Assembly (NCBI RefSeq): GCF_901521055.1
Contig: NZ_CABEGA010000040.1
Coordinates: 58,993 to 122,992, forward strand
Reading direction: 5' to 3'
Source of the DNA: Cellulomonas hominis
GTDB lineage: Bacteria > Actinomycetota > Actinomycetes > Actinomycetales > Cellulomonadaceae
DNA: 64,000 nt
The notes beneath the pieces were generated by a model. It made no database searches. It saw only the letters and a program-made list of their open reading frames with translations, and was not told the origin of the DNA. The position numbers and the translations under genes were made by a program. This document shows, piece by piece, positions 15,588 to 24,812 of this stretch. Every line of letters starts with the position of its first letter. The stretch's first letter is position 1.

Positions 15588-16990
15588 GCGGGCACCGGCG
15601 TGCGGGTCCGCAGCCCGGTGCCCGTCAGCGCGGCCGCAGCAGCGGCGCCGGTGGGCGGCGGACCGTCGAGCGCTGTCCACGCGCCGACGCCGGCGACCGT
15701 GAGCACGCGCGCCGCCACGTCGATCGCGACGGCGTCGGCGGACGGCCGGGTCAGCACGGTGACGCCGACGCGCTCGCCCGGGACGCCGGGGTCGACGGGG
15801 ACGGCGACGGTCGCGTACCCGAACAGGTTGCAGAAGTTGGTGAAGGTCCCGAGCCGCGCGTTGACCGCGACCGGCTCGGCTGCGACCTCGGCGAGCGTCG
15901 GGTGGTGGGTCGTGGTGGGCAGCAGCAGGGCGTCGACGTCGGCGAGCGCGCGCTCCGCCTCGGCCCGGAGCTCGGCGAGCCGGACGAGGTCGGCGGCGTA
16001 CCGGTGGGCGGGCAGGGTACCGGCCGCCCGGATGATGCCGGCGACGACGGGGTCGAGCCCCGTGGGTCCTGCGTCGACGAGGTGCCCGACGGCGGCGTAC
16101 CGCTCGGCGACGAACGCGCCGTCGTACAGCAGGCGCGCGGCGGCGAGGAACGGCGTCAGGTCGATCTCCCGGATCGCGTGCCCGGCAGCGCGCAGCGCCA
16201 GGACGTGTGCGTCGAACGCCTCGCGCCACAGCGGGCTCAGCGCGGCGAGGTCGGCGGCGCGCGGGACCGCGAGGACCGCGTGCTCCGGGGCGGCGCGGGG
16301 CGCGTCGTCCGGCACCGGGCGGGCCAGGGCGTCGAGGCCGTCCGGCCCGGACATCAGCGCGACCGCTCGCGCCGCCAGCGTGAGGTCGCGGGCGAGGACG
16401 CTCACGCAGTCCAGCGACCGGCACGCCGGCAGCACGCCGGTGGTCGGCACCAGGCCGGGGGTGGGCTTCACACCGACGACGCCCTGGAGGGCGGCGGGCA
16501 CCCGGCCGGAGCCCGCGGTGTCGGTGCCGAGGGCCAGGTCGACGATCCCGAGCGCGACCGCGACGGCGGACCCGGACGACGAGCCGCCCGAGATCCGGTC
16601 GAGGTGGTCGGCCGACCGGACCGGTCCGTACGGGCTGCGCGTGCCGACCAGGCCGGTCGCGAACTGGTCGAGGTTCGTCTTGCCCAGCACCACCGCGCCG
16701 GCGTCGCGGAGGCGGGCGACGGCGGTCGCGTCGGCGTCCGCTGTCCAGGCGACGCCCGGGCACGCCGCGGTGGTGGGCAGGCCGGCGACGTCGATGTTGT
16801 CCTTGACGGCGAGCAGCCGGCCGGCCAGCGGCAGGTCCTCGCCCGCCGCCGCCCGTGCCGCCTGCGCCCGGACGTCCGCCTCGACGTCCGCCCGGGGGCG
16901 CAGGTGGATCCACACCTCGGGCCGGTCGACCTCGTCGATCCGCGCGTAGGCGCGCTCCACGGCGGCCAGTCCTGCGGCGAGCACGCTCAC
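15584..16990 (-). CDS. Amidase-signature enzyme, allophanate hydrolase-like (AtzF group)
   Basis: This 468-residue protein has the Ser-cisSer-Lys triad of amidase-signature enzymes: Lys63 (AVKDNID), cis-Ser137 (GGSSSGS) and nucleophile Ser161 (GTDTAGSGR). In the setting of DUF1989 subunits it is best read as the allophanate hydrolase that releases ammonia and CO2. Full allophanate hydrolases are near 600 residues; the C-terminal decarboxylation domain is absent or very short here. Start is the GTG at 16990, with GGGGGAGC upstream, overlapping the previous stop by 4 bp. Confidence 0.82.
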   Translation of the reverse strand: MSVLAAGLAAVERAYARIDEVDRPEVWIHLRPRADVEADVRAQAARAAAGEDLPLAGRLLAVKDNIDVAGLPTTAACPGVAWTADADATAVARLRDAGAVVLGKTNLDQFATGLVGTRSPYGPVRSADHLDRISGGSSSGSAVAVALGIVDLALGTDTAGSGRVPAALQGVVGVKPTPGLVPTTGVLPACRSLDCVSVLARDLTLAARAVALMSGPDGLDALARPVPDDAPRAAPEHAVLAVPRAADLAALSPLWREAFDAHVLALRAAGHAIREIDLTPFLAAARLLYDGAFVAERYAAVGHLVDAGPTGLDPVVAGIIRAAGTLPAHRYAADLVRLAELRAEAERALADVDALLLPTTTHHPTLAEVAAEPVAVNARLGTFTNFCNLFGYATVAVPVDPGVPGERVGVTVLTRPSADAVAIDVAARVLTVAGVGAWTALDGPPPTGAAAAAALTGTGLRTRTPVPA

Positions 16991-17679
16991 GCCGCTCCCC
17001 CGGCGGCCGCCGCGGGCTCGGTGACGACCATCCGCACGGGCGTCGGGTCGAACCCGTTGCACGGGTTGTTGACCTGCGGGCAGTTCGACACCAGCACCAG
17101 CACGTCGCGCTCGGCCCGGAGCGTCAGGGAGAGCCCCGGAGAGGAGATGCCGTCGACGATGCCGAGCGAGCCGTCGGCCTCCACCGGGACGTTCATGTAC
17201 CAGTTGATGTTGCTGACCAGGTCCCGCTTCCCGAGGCCCCAGCGGGCGCCCTCGGCGAGGAAGTTCTCGACGCAGGCGTGCTGGTGCACGGTGTGGTGCC
17301 CGTACCGCAGCGAGTTCGACTCCTTGCTGCACGCGCCGCCGATGGTGTCGTGGCGGCCGACCTCGTCGTGCACGAGCGTCATGAGGGCGTCCCCGGTGCC
17401 GGCCCGCAGGACGGAGCCCTGGACGAGGTAGACGTTGCGCTGCGCCGCGATCGTGTCCGGTGCGGAGTACCGGACGGACGTGTCGTGCGCGTCGTACACC
17501 AGGCAGTCGACCGCCTGGTTGCCCTCCAGGTCGACGATCGTCAGCTCCTGGCCCGCGCGGACCACCGCGGACCACGGCGACCGGCGCGGGACGACCTGGT
17601 CGAGCACGACGGCGGCGCCGGCGAGCCGCGCGGGCAGCGGCTCGGCGGCCGGGGTGGGGCTGGTGGGAGCGATGGTCAT
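16987..17679 (-). CDS. DUF1989 protein, urea-amidolyase-associated protein 2 / carboxyguanidine deiminase subunit-like
   Basis: This 230-residue DUF1989 protein shows HDTIGGACSKESNSLRYG, HQHACVENF, NINWYMNVP and CPQVNNPCNGFDPTPV. The Cys and His residues in these motifs probably bind a metal. The family, long called urea amidolyase-associated, has been shown to include subunits of carboxyguanidine deiminase, which turns carboxyguanidine into allophanate. Start is the ATG at 17679 (9 nt after GAGGGG); the GTG at 17685 overlapping the previous stop is an alternative. It pairs with the next gene upstream and feeds the allophanate hydrolase. Confidence 0.85.
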   Translation of the reverse strand: MTIAPTSPTPAAEPLPARLAGAAVVLDQVVPRRSPWSAVVRAGQELTIVDLEGNQAVDCLVYDAHDTSVRYSAPDTIAAQRNVYLVQGSVLRAGTGDALMTLVHDEVGRHDTIGGACSKESNSLRYGHHTVHQHACVENFLAEGARWGLGKRDLVSNINWYMNVPVEADGSLGIVDGISSPGLSLTLRAERDVLVLVSNCPQVNNPCNGFDPTPVRMVVTEPAAAAGGAA

Positions 17680-17681
17680 GG

Positions 17682-18518
17682 TCACAGTCCCCTCGCGCGG
17701 GCGTAGTCGGTGGTGTTGGCGAAGGCGCGCGCCGCCTCCGGCGTGGCGGTGGCCTCGGGGGCGTCGGGACCGGCCGGGGCCCCGCGCCAGGCCCGCAGCC
17801 GCAGGGGCGTCGACACGTACTCCGCGCGGGGGTCGACCGGGTGCGGAACGTTCGCGAGCAGCACCACGCAGGGCAGCTCCAGCCGCAGCCGCACCCGCGC
17901 GCCCGCGCCGACGGACCCGGTGAACTCCGTGGTGCCGTCGCCGGCGATGCGCACCCCCTGGAAGAACGACAGGCTCGGCGGCACGTCGCGCGCGTCGAGC
18001 CCGTTCTTCAGCGCGGCGAGCAGCAGCAGCTCCCGCCCCGCGGGGGTCCCGCCCTGCGGCGAGCCGTCGCCGTACCGGGCCTCGTTCGCGGCCTTCGAGG
18101 ACGTGCCGGCGAAGGTGTCGTGGCGACCCGAGGTGTCCTCGACCACCGTGGCCAGCACGCGGCCACGGTCGGACAGCAGCATCGACCCGGCGCCGAGGTA
18201 CGCCTGCCACTGGATCTTGACCGTGTCGGCGACGTTCAGCCGCTCGTCGGCCTGCGCGGCGTTGACCAGCACCAGGTGCGCGCACGCGTCGCCCTCGAGG
18301 TCGGTCAGCTCGAGCACGGAGCCGCGGGCGAGCGTCACGGTCGTGTAGTTCCCTCCTGCGACGGTCTCGGCGTGCAGCCGGTCGGCGGTCGCGACGTCGG
18401 CGGGCCAGTCCGGCGCGCCGGCGGCCGGCACGATCGGCATGGTGTCGACGACCGTGCCGCCCTGGGCGCGCGCGTGGTCGCGGGCTCCCAGCGGCGAGGC
18501 GGTGGAGATGCTCGACAT
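17682..18518 (-). CDS. DUF1989 protein, urea-amidolyase-associated protein 1 / carboxyguanidine deiminase subunit-like
   Basis: This 278-residue paralogue of the following gene has GRHDTFAGTSSKAANEARYG, PPSLSFFQGVRI and LLANVPHPVDPR. The two form a pair in all guanidine/urea-amidolyase loci I know of. It lacks the CSKES and PQVNNPC cysteines of its partner, consistent with a non-identical heteromer. Start is the ATG at 18518 with GAGGAGG upstream. Carboxyguanidine as substrate is inferred from family knowledge; no guanidine carboxylase gene is in the window. Confidence 0.84.
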   Translation of the reverse strand: MSSISTASPLGARDHARAQGGTVVDTMPIVPAAGAPDWPADVATADRLHAETVAGGNYTTVTLARGSVLELTDLEGDACAHLVLVNAAQADERLNVADTVKIQWQAYLGAGSMLLSDRGRVLATVVEDTSGRHDTFAGTSSKAANEARYGDGSPQGGTPAGRELLLLAALKNGLDARDVPPSLSFFQGVRIAGDGTTEFTGSVGAGARVRLRLELPCVVLLANVPHPVDPRAEYVSTPLRLRAWRGAPAGPDAPEATATPEAARAFANTTDYARARGL

Positions 18519-18528
18519 CGGGTCCTCC

Positions 18529-19170
18529 TCAGACGGCCTGGGCGGTGGTGGCGAGCGCGCGCTGCACCTCGGGGTTCGGGGTGGCGGTGGTCAGCCACTC
18601 CTGCACCTCGTCCGCCGTGACCAGCGCGTCGCGCTGCAGGTAGTGGATGGCGCGCAGCGCGGCGTCGTGCGCCTCCTGCGTCGAGCCGCCGACCCCGTCG
18701 GTGACGACCCGCACCCGGTAGTCGTGCTGGTGGGCGTCGACCGCGGTGTAGTGGATGCACACGTCGGTCAGACCGCCGACGAGGATGACGGTCCCGGCCT
18801 GGTACGCCTTGAGCACGATCTCCAGCTCCGTGCCGAAGAACGCGGAGTACCGGCGCTTGCGGATGAGGAACTCCTCCGGCTGCGGGACCAGGCCCGGCGC
18901 GAGCTCGGTCTCGGCCCAGCCCTCCACGCAGTGCGGCCCCTCGGCGCCGTCCAGCTCACGGCCGATGTCGATCAGCGAAGGCTTGTGCACCTCCTGGATC
19001 CACACGACCGGGATGCCCCGCTCGCGGCACGTCGCGATGAGCGCGCGCACCCGCGGTGCCCGCTCGGTGCGGCCGGGCATGTAGGGGATCTCGGTGCGGG
19101 ACTCGGCGCGTTCGACGTCGCCGCCCTGGATGTCGACGACGATGAGCACGGCGTTGCCGGTGACGTTCAT
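18529..19170 (-). CDS. Isochorismatase-like cysteine hydrolase
   Basis: This 213-residue protein has the cysteine-hydrolase triad Asp13 (VVDIQ), Lys105 (IRKRRYSAFFGTEL) and Cys138 (GGLTDVCIHYTA). The family includes biuret, triuret and other ureido-compound amidohydrolases as well as nicotinamidases. Next to DUF1989 and allophanate-hydrolase genes, a deamidation step leading to allophanate or a guanidino compound is the likeliest role. Start is the ATG at 19170 after GGAAGGAA. The gene is the first catabolic gene after the transporter genes in the operon. Confidence 0.85.
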   Translation of the reverse strand: MNVTGNAVLIVVDIQGGDVERAESRTEIPYMPGRTERAPRVRALIATCRERGIPVVWIQEVHKPSLIDIGRELDGAEGPHCVEGWAETELAPGLVPQPEEFLIRKRRYSAFFGTELEIVLKAYQAGTVILVGGLTDVCIHYTAVDAHQHDYRVRVVTDGVGGSTQEAHDAALRAIHYLQRDALVTADEVQEWLTTATPNPEVQRALATTAQAV

Positions 19171-19213
19171 GCGAGTGGTTCCTTCCGGTGGTGCGGGACG
19201 AGGGCGGCGCCGC

Positions 19214-20212
19214 TCAGGCGAGGGCGATGCGCCGGTCGGCGGCGGCCTGGAGGCAGTCGACGACCGTGTTGAGCAGGATGTAGACGACGCCGAGCAGCAG
19301 CGCGACGCCCGCGATGGCGGGGAAGTCGGAGGCCGCGACGGACTTGTCGAGGTAGGAGCCGACGCCCGGCCAGTCGAAGATCTTCTCGACGACCACCAGG
19401 CCGGCCAGGAGCATCCCGGCCTGGATGCCCACCATCGAGAGGGTCGGGCCCAGGGAGTTGCGCACGGCGTGCCGGACGAGGATCTGCCGCTCGCTCATGC
19501 CCGCGGCCCGGGCGGTGCGGGCGTGGTCCGCGCTCATGTTGGCCTTGAGCCCGTCGACCAGCACGCGCCCGATGGCCACGGCCGGGGACACGGCCGCGCA
19601 CAGGGCCGGGAGCGCGAGGTGCGTGACCGCGTCCCCGGCCACGTCGAGCCGGCCGGCCAGCAGTCCGTCGAGGACGAGGAACCCGGTCGGCCCGGCGGGC
19701 GCGTCGCGCAGGCCGGTGCGACCGCCCGACGGCATCCAGCCGAGGTTCCCGTAGAAGACCAGCAGGGCGACCATCCCGAGCAGGAAGGTCGGGGCGGCGG
19801 CACCGCTGAGCAGGACGACCCGCACGACGCCGGCGCCCCGCCACGCGAGCGTGGTGAGCGCGGCGAACGCGACGCCCAGCACCAGCGCGATGCCGAGCAC
19901 CCACGCGGCGAGCTCCAGGCTCGCCGGCAGCACCTGGGCGAGGTTGTCGGCGACCGGCGTCCGGCTGCGCAACGAGTTCTGCAGGTCGCCGTGCAGCAGC
20001 CCGTCCAGGTACGTGAGGTAGCGCTGCACGAGCGGCTCGTCCAGGCCGAGGCGCTCACGGGCGGAGGCGACGGCGTCTGCCGAGGCGTTCGCACCGACGT
20101 ACGCCTTGGCGGGGTCCACACCGCTGACCTCCTGCAGGCCGAACAGGGCCATCGTCAGCGCGAGCAGGACCGCGAGGGTGGCGGCGACCCGCTTCACCAC
20201 GAACATCACCAC
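19214..20212 (-). CDS. ABC transporter permease, DppB type
   Basis: This 332-residue protein has six membrane segments and the binding-protein-dependent permease motif near residue 230 (HARTARAAGMSERQILVRHAVRNS), which docks on the ATPase. The N-terminal segment and ERLGLDEPLVQRY are typical of peptide/nickel-type DppB proteins. Start chosen is the GTG at 20212, 6 nt after GGAGGT; an upstream GTG at 20272 lacks a ribosome site. It forms the membrane pore with the next permease. Confidence 0.88.
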   Translation of the reverse strand: MVMFVVKRVAATLAVLLALTMALFGLQEVSGVDPAKAYVGANASADAVASARERLGLDEPLVQRYLTYLDGLLHGDLQNSLRSRTPVADNLAQVLPASLELAAWVLGIALVLGVAFAALTTLAWRGAGVVRVVLLSGAAAPTFLLGMVALLVFYGNLGWMPSGGRTGLRDAPAGPTGFLVLDGLLAGRLDVAGDAVTHLALPALCAAVSPAVAIGRVLVDGLKANMSADHARTARAAGMSERQILVRHAVRNSLGPTLSMVGIQAGMLLAGLVVVEKIFDWPGVGSYLDKSVAASDFPAIAGVALLLGVVYILLNTVVDCLQAAADRRIALA

Positions 20213-20264
20213 GTCGGGACCTCCGTCCAGGGCAGAGCACGGGCAGGCTGCGTCAGCGGGGCGG

Positions 20265-21152
20265 TCATCCACGCCCCCGGAGCAGGTCGCGGACGCCGTC
20301 GCCGGCGAGGTTGGCCGCCAGGGCGATGACCAGGACCGTGAGCCCGGGGAAGATCGGCACCCACCAGGCCTGCAGCAGGTACGCCATGCCCTGCGCGGCC
20401 ATCGCCCCGAGCTCGGGCGCCGGCGCGGGCGACGACAGGCCGATGAACGACAGCCCCGAGAGGGCGACGACCAGTCCGCCGACGTCGAGGCTCGCGGCGA
20501 CGACGATCGTCGACCGCACGCCGGGGAGCAGGTGCCGGGTGACGCGCTGACCCCACGGCGTGCCGGCCAGGCGCGCCGCCTCGAGGTGCGGCCGGGCGGC
20601 CAGGGCGCGGACCTCGCCGCGCACGAGGCGCGCGTACAGGGGCCACCAGACGACCGCGACGCCGATCAGGGCACTGGTGAAGCTCGCACCCAGCGCAGCG
20701 GCCACCGCCATCGCGATCACCAGCCCCGGCAGGGCCAGGAACAGGTCGGTCGTCCGCATCAGCAGCGAGTCGACCCAGCCCGGCAGGGCGCCGGCGAGCA
20801 GTCCCACCAGGCCGCCGACCAGCACTCCCGAGGCGATGACGACCACCGCGGCGAGCAGGCTGGAGCGCATCCCGTAGAGCAGCCGCGACAGGACGTCGTA
20901 GCCCAGCGCGTCCGTCCCGAGCAGGTGGCCGGGGCTTCCCGGGGCCAGGAACGCCTCCCCGCTGCGCAGCACCGGGGAGTGGGGCGCCAGCACCGGGGCG
21001 GCGAGCGCGACGAGCACGATGACGGCCAGGAGGCCGACGGCGAGCAGGTCCACCCCCAGGGCGCGGTGCCGGACGGCGGTCACCCGCGCCCAGCGGCGCG
21101 CGGCCCGGCCGGTGCCGCCACCCGCGGTGACGGTGAGATCGGCGGTGGTCAC
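20265..21152 (-). CDS. ABC transporter permease, DppC type
   Basis: This 295-residue protein has the DppC features: an N-terminal membrane segment followed by HLLGTDALGYDVLSRLLYG (residues around 77-95), then five membrane segments with an ATPase-docking loop (HLEAARLAGTPWGQRVTRHLLP). Its ATG overlaps the stop of the ATPase gene (ATGA). With the DppB-like partner it would import the operon's substrate. Confidence 0.9.
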   Translation of the reverse strand: MTTADLTVTAGGGTGRAARRWARVTAVRHRALGVDLLAVGLLAVIVLVALAAPVLAPHSPVLRSGEAFLAPGSPGHLLGTDALGYDVLSRLLYGMRSSLLAAVVVIASGVLVGGLVGLLAGALPGWVDSLLMRTTDLFLALPGLVIAMAVAAALGASFTSALIGVAVVWWPLYARLVRGEVRALAARPHLEAARLAGTPWGQRVTRHLLPGVRSTIVVAASLDVGGLVVALSGLSFIGLSSPAPAPELGAMAAQGMAYLLQAWWVPIFPGLTVLVIALAANLAGDGVRDLLRGRG

Positions 21153-22885
21153 TTCACGGCTCCGATCGACGAGACGGCGGCGCCCCGGTCACGGCGGTGC
21201 TGGGGGCCGGGGATCGCGCTGAGCAGCGTCCGGGTGTACTCGTGCTGCGGGCGGGAGCAGACGTCGTCGGTCGCGCCGAGCTCGACGATCCGCCCCTCGC
21301 GCATGACGGCGACGCGGTCCGCGACGATGCGTGCGGCCGCGAGGTCGTGCGTGACGAACAGCACCGACATCCCGAGCTCGCGGCGCAGCCGCCCGATGAG
21401 GTTGAGGACGGTCGCGGCGAGCGACACGTCGAGCGCGCTGGTCGGCTCGTCGCAGAGCAGGACGGTCGGCGGCACGATCACCGCGCGTGCCAGGGCGACC
21501 CGCTGCCGCTGGCCGCCCGACAGCTGGTCCCCGCGGGCACGCGCGGTCTCCGGCGGCAGCCCGACCGTCCGCAGCGCGTCGAGCACGCGGTCGTGCCGCT
21601 CCGCCCGGGACATGCCGGTGACGTGCGCACGCAGCCGCTCGTCGAGCATCGTGCCGACCCGCAGCCACGGCGTCAGCGAGGACCCGGCGTCCTGGAACAC
21701 CATCTGGGGCCGCGCGCCCTCGGCGAGGCCCACCTCGCCGGACGTGGTGGTCTCCAGCCCGGCGACGACGCGCAGCAGCGTGGACTTCCCGCAGCCGCTC
21801 TCCCCCACCAGCGCGACGGACTCGCCGGCCCGGACCTCGAGGTCGACGCCGCGCAGCGCCGGCAGCACCCGACGGCGCCACGGCGGCCCGCTGCGGAACT
21901 CGCGGTGCACGTCCCGGACCGAGACGGCGACGCCGTCGCGCAGGACCACCGGGGGCCAGACGTCGGGGAGGCGTGGCGCGGCGGCGCCGGGTGCGAGGTC
22001 GAGCACGCCGTCGGCGCCGACCGCGAGCCCGTCGCCGGGCACGGCCGGCTCGGCCGGCTCGACCTCCGGGTCCACCGGCATCGCGGCGAGCGGACGGTCG
22101 CGCGGGGTCGACAGGTCGATCCGCGAGCGCAGCAGGTTCTTCGTGTACGAGTGCGTGGGGTTGCTGAAGACCTCGTCCACGCCTGCCGTCTCGACGATCC
22201 GGCCGTGCTGCATGACGGCGATCCGGTCGCAGACCTGCGCGGCGACCCCGAGGTCGTGGGTGACGAACACGATCGAGCAGCCGATCTCCTCGCGGAGCGT
22301 CAGCAGCAGGTCGAGGATCTGCGCCTGGACCGTGACGTCCAGCGCCGTGGTCGGCTCGTCCGCGAGGATCAGCGACGGGCGGCGCGCCACCGCCAGGGCG
22401 ATCATGACGCGCTGGCGCAACCCGCCCGACAGCTGGTGCGGGTACGCCCTGAGCCGGTCCGCCGCCCGCGGGATGCCGACGTCCTCCAGCAGCGACAGCG
22501 CGTGCGCCCGGTCCCGGGTGACCTCACCCAGCTGGCGGCCGATCGGCATCGTCGGGTCGAGCGAGGTCATCGGGTCCTGGAAGACCGCACCGACGTGGGC
22601 ACGGCGGGCGGCGCGGCGCACCGGGTCCGGGGCGTGCACCATGTCCACCCCGGCCAGGTCGATCGCGCCGGAGACCACGGGGCGCGCGGTCGCGGGCAGC
22701 AGGCCCATGACCGACAGCCCGAGCACGCTCTTGCCCGAGCCGGAGCCGCCGACCAGGCCGACGACCTCGCCCCGCCCGACGGTGAGGTCGACACCCCGGA
22801 CGGCGTGCACCTCTTTCCCGTCGCGGGTCAGGCGCACGTCCAGGGCGTCGACGCGCAGCACCGGGTCCGTGGGGGCGTCGCCCAT
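21149..22885 (-). CDS. Tandem ABC ATPase of a peptide-type importer (DppD-DppF fusion)
   Basis: This 578-residue protein holds two complete nucleotide-binding domains. The first has Walker A GGSGSGKS (around residue 47) and LSGGLRQR; the second has GESGCGKS (around 354) and LSGGQRQRVALARA. Both end with an oligopeptide-type VF(S)NPTHSYTKNLL or RPQHEYTRTLL motif. Fused DppD/DppF proteins are common in actinobacteria. Start is the ATG at 22885 with GGAGA upstream. It powers the two permeases encoded next. Confidence 0.92.
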   Translation of the reverse strand: MGDAPTDPVLRVDALDVRLTRDGKEVHAVRGVDLTVGRGEVVGLVGGSGSGKSVLGLSVMGLLPATARPVVSGAIDLAGVDMVHAPDPVRRAARRAHVGAVFQDPMTSLDPTMPIGRQLGEVTRDRAHALSLLEDVGIPRAADRLRAYPHQLSGGLRQRVMIALAVARRPSLILADEPTTALDVTVQAQILDLLLTLREEIGCSIVFVTHDLGVAAQVCDRIAVMQHGRIVETAGVDEVFSNPTHSYTKNLLRSRIDLSTPRDRPLAAMPVDPEVEPAEPAVPGDGLAVGADGVLDLAPGAAAPRLPDVWPPVVLRDGVAVSVRDVHREFRSGPPWRRRVLPALRGVDLEVRAGESVALVGESGCGKSTLLRVVAGLETTTSGEVGLAEGARPQMVFQDAGSSLTPWLRVGTMLDERLRAHVTGMSRAERHDRVLDALRTVGLPPETARARGDQLSGGQRQRVALARAVIVPPTVLLCDEPTSALDVSLAATVLNLIGRLRRELGMSVLFVTHDLAAARIVADRVAVMREGRIVELGATDDVCSRPQHEYTRTLLSAIPGPQHRRDRGAAVSSIGAVK

Positions 22886-22919
22886 GGCGGTCTCCTTCGC
22901 TGAAGAGGGTGGAGGGTGG

Positions 22920-22957
22920 CCCGGGGCGAGGTCGTCAGGGAGCGACCCCGCCCCGGG
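22920..22957 (-). promoter_or_regulatory. Hairpin between binding-protein and ATPase genes
   Basis: CCCGGGGCG (22920-22928) pairs with CGCCCCGGG (22949-22957), with an inner GGTCG/CGACC pair. Such hairpins after a binding-protein gene usually raise its mRNA level over the membrane components. No U-run follows, so full termination is unlikely. Confidence 0.5.
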
Positions 22958-22973
22958 GTCGGGTGGGGCCGGG

Positions 22974-24572
22974 TCAGCCCCGGCCGAGGGCGGCGAAGTG
23001 CAGCACGTCGTACTCGAGGACGTTCTGCGCGTCCTGGGTGCCCGTGACGTCCGGCGTCGTCAGCAGCGTGGTGTTGAGCGAGCCGATCGAGTACCAGTAC
23101 CGCGTCGCGTTGATCGCCTCGGCGGCCGCGGCGTAGGCGGACACGTCCTCGCTGGCACGGGCGGAGTCGAGCAGCTCGGGCAGGCCCGGCACCTCGGCGC
23201 CGAACAGGTCGAGGCCGCCGGAGGGCGTGTAGATGATGCTGGCCCAGGCGTCGGGGTGGCCGGCGTCGGGGAAGACCGAGAACACGGCCAGGTCGGGGCC
23301 GTCGGCGCCCTCGTCCGCGATGCCGTAGATGGTGCCGGCGGAGTACGCGACGGCCTCGGCGGGGATGCCGGCCGTGCTCAGCCGCGAGCCGAGCTCCTCT
23401 GCGACCGCCTTGCCGTCGGCGCTGGAGCCGGCGTACGCGATCCGGACCGTGCCGGAGTCCGGCGCGCCCAGGTCGTCCCACGCGGCCTCGTCGTAGGTGA
23501 TGCCCTGGTCGTCGATGCTCGGGTCGACCATGCCCTGCGGGAAGAGCTGGTCGGTCGGCACCTCGAGGCTGCCCATGGCCTCCTCGATGATCGACTCCTT
23601 GTCGATCCCCGCGAACAGGGCCTCGCGGTCCTCGACGTCCGCGAGCCAGGACGAACCCGGGTTCACGTAGATCATCTGCGTCGTGAAGTTCGCGAAGGTG
23701 CTGGTCGTGACCTCCTCGCTGTCCGCGAACGACTCGAACGACGTCTTGTTGAGGTTGCCCAGGATCGCGTCGATCTCGCCGCGCTCCAGCTGGAGCTGCG
23801 CGGACGACGCGTTCTCGGCGACCTGGAGCTCGACGGACGTGAGCTCCGGGGCGTCGCCCCAGTAGCCGTCGTACGCGGTGAGCTCGTACCGCTCGCCCGT
23901 CTCCACCGCGGTCAGCTCGTAGGGGCCGGTGCCGGCGTCGTGCGTGGTCAGGTAGGTCTGGGCGAAGTCGTCGCCCGCCTGCTCCTCGAGGACCGTCGGG
24001 CTGATGAGCTTCACGCCGAACGGCGAGGCCAGGTAGTCCAGGAAGGCGGCGTTCGGCGCCGCCAGCGTCACGACGGCGGTGAGGTCGTCGGGGGTCTCGA
24101 CCGAGACCACGTCGCCGACCATGTACGCCGGGCCGGCGTCGACCTGCGTGCGGCGCTCGAACGACGCGGCCACCGCCGCGGAGGTGAGCTCGGTGCCGTC
24201 GTGGAACGTGACGTCCGGGCGCAGCGTGAACGTGTACGTGAGGCCGTCCTCGGAGACGGTCCACTCCTCCGCCAGCTCGGGGACGATCGTCGGCGTCTCG
24301 GTGCCGTCCTCGTAGGCCACCAGGCCCTCGTACGTGTTCTCGATGACGTTCAGCCCCGGTCCGTCGTAGTTGACGTCGGGGTCCGGCGGCGTGGTGTAGC
24401 CGGTGAGCATCACGGCGGTGAACGTGTCGTCAGCCGCCCCGTCGCCGGCCACCGTCCCGCTCTGACCGCAGGCGGTCAGGGCGAGGAGCCCGGCGAGTGC
24501 GGTGGTCGCGGTGGCGGCGACGCGGGGGCGGCGGGCGGACCGCGTCGTGCGGCGGGCGGTGCTCGGGCTCAT
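22974..24572 (-). CDS. Extracellular solute-binding lipoprotein, family 5 (peptide/nickel type)
   Basis: This 532-residue protein has a twin-Arg-like basic N-terminus, a hydrophobic segment and lipobox LTAC around residue 34, so it is anchored on the outer membrane face. The mature part is a family-5 binding protein (IVPELAEEWTVSEDGLTYTF, then LRPDVTFHDGTELTSAAV). Family members bind peptides, nickel or other compounds including opines and guanidino compounds. It is the first gene of the leftward operon and faces the amidohydrolase gene across a 240-bp regulatory gap. Confidence 0.9.
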   Translation of the reverse strand: MSPSTARRTTRSARRPRVAATATTALAGLLALTACGQSGTVAGDGAADDTFTAVMLTGYTTPPDPDVNYDGPGLNVIENTYEGLVAYEDGTETPTIVPELAEEWTVSEDGLTYTFTLRPDVTFHDGTELTSAAVAASFERRTQVDAGPAYMVGDVVSVETPDDLTAVVTLAAPNAAFLDYLASPFGVKLISPTVLEEQAGDDFAQTYLTTHDAGTGPYELTAVETGERYELTAYDGYWGDAPELTSVELQVAENASSAQLQLERGEIDAILGNLNKTSFESFADSEEVTTSTFANFTTQMIYVNPGSSWLADVEDREALFAGIDKESIIEEAMGSLEVPTDQLFPQGMVDPSIDDQGITYDEAAWDDLGAPDSGTVRIAYAGSSADGKAVAEELGSRLSTAGIPAEAVAYSAGTIYGIADEGADGPDLAVFSVFPDAGHPDAWASIIYTPSGGLDLFGAEVPGLPELLDSARASEDVSAYAAAAEAINATRYWYSIGSLNTTLLTTPDVTGTQDAQNVLEYDVLHFAALGRG

Positions 24573-24689
24573 GCTCGGTGCCTCTCGGTCGGGGGCCGTG
24601 CGTCGCGCTCGCTGAGGGGGCGGCGACGTCGAGGAGGTGCGGTTCCGCGGCGGGGATCCGCGGGAGTGGAGCGGCCGACTGATTTCCTG

Positions 24690-24700
24690 TCGGTGACCGA
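24690..24700. promoter_or_regulatory. Candidate operator in the divergent gap 24573-24812
   Basis: TCGGTGACCGA is a perfect odd dyad, and CCTGTCG at 24686-24692 is matched by CGACAGG at 24763-24769 in inverted orientation. The gap is the most AT-rich part of the region (TAAAAT at 24750, TAGCCT at 24778 as possible -10 elements for the rightward genes). It probably holds both divergent promoters and the binding site of the TetR protein encoded at 26071. Confidence 0.45.
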
Positions 24701-24812
24701 AAACTAGCGACGCGGCGTTGCGGACGGGTTGCCGCGTGTTGCGCGGACGTAAAATCTATCTGCGACAGGTAATGCGCTAGCCTGACCGCTCCCGACCCGT
24801 GAGGAGCCCGAG

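Noticed and set aside
16987..18518. Calling the DUF1989 pair urea carboxylase-associated and inferring urea degradation.
   Set aside because: No urea carboxylase is present and the family is better explained by carboxyguanidine deiminase, so urea as substrate is not supported.
24573..24690. Possible guanidine (ykkC) riboswitch in the leader of the binding-protein gene, suggested by GACCGAGAGGCACC.
   Set aside because: Only this short string is similar. The other conserved ykkC elements are not found and the leader is too short for the aptamer.
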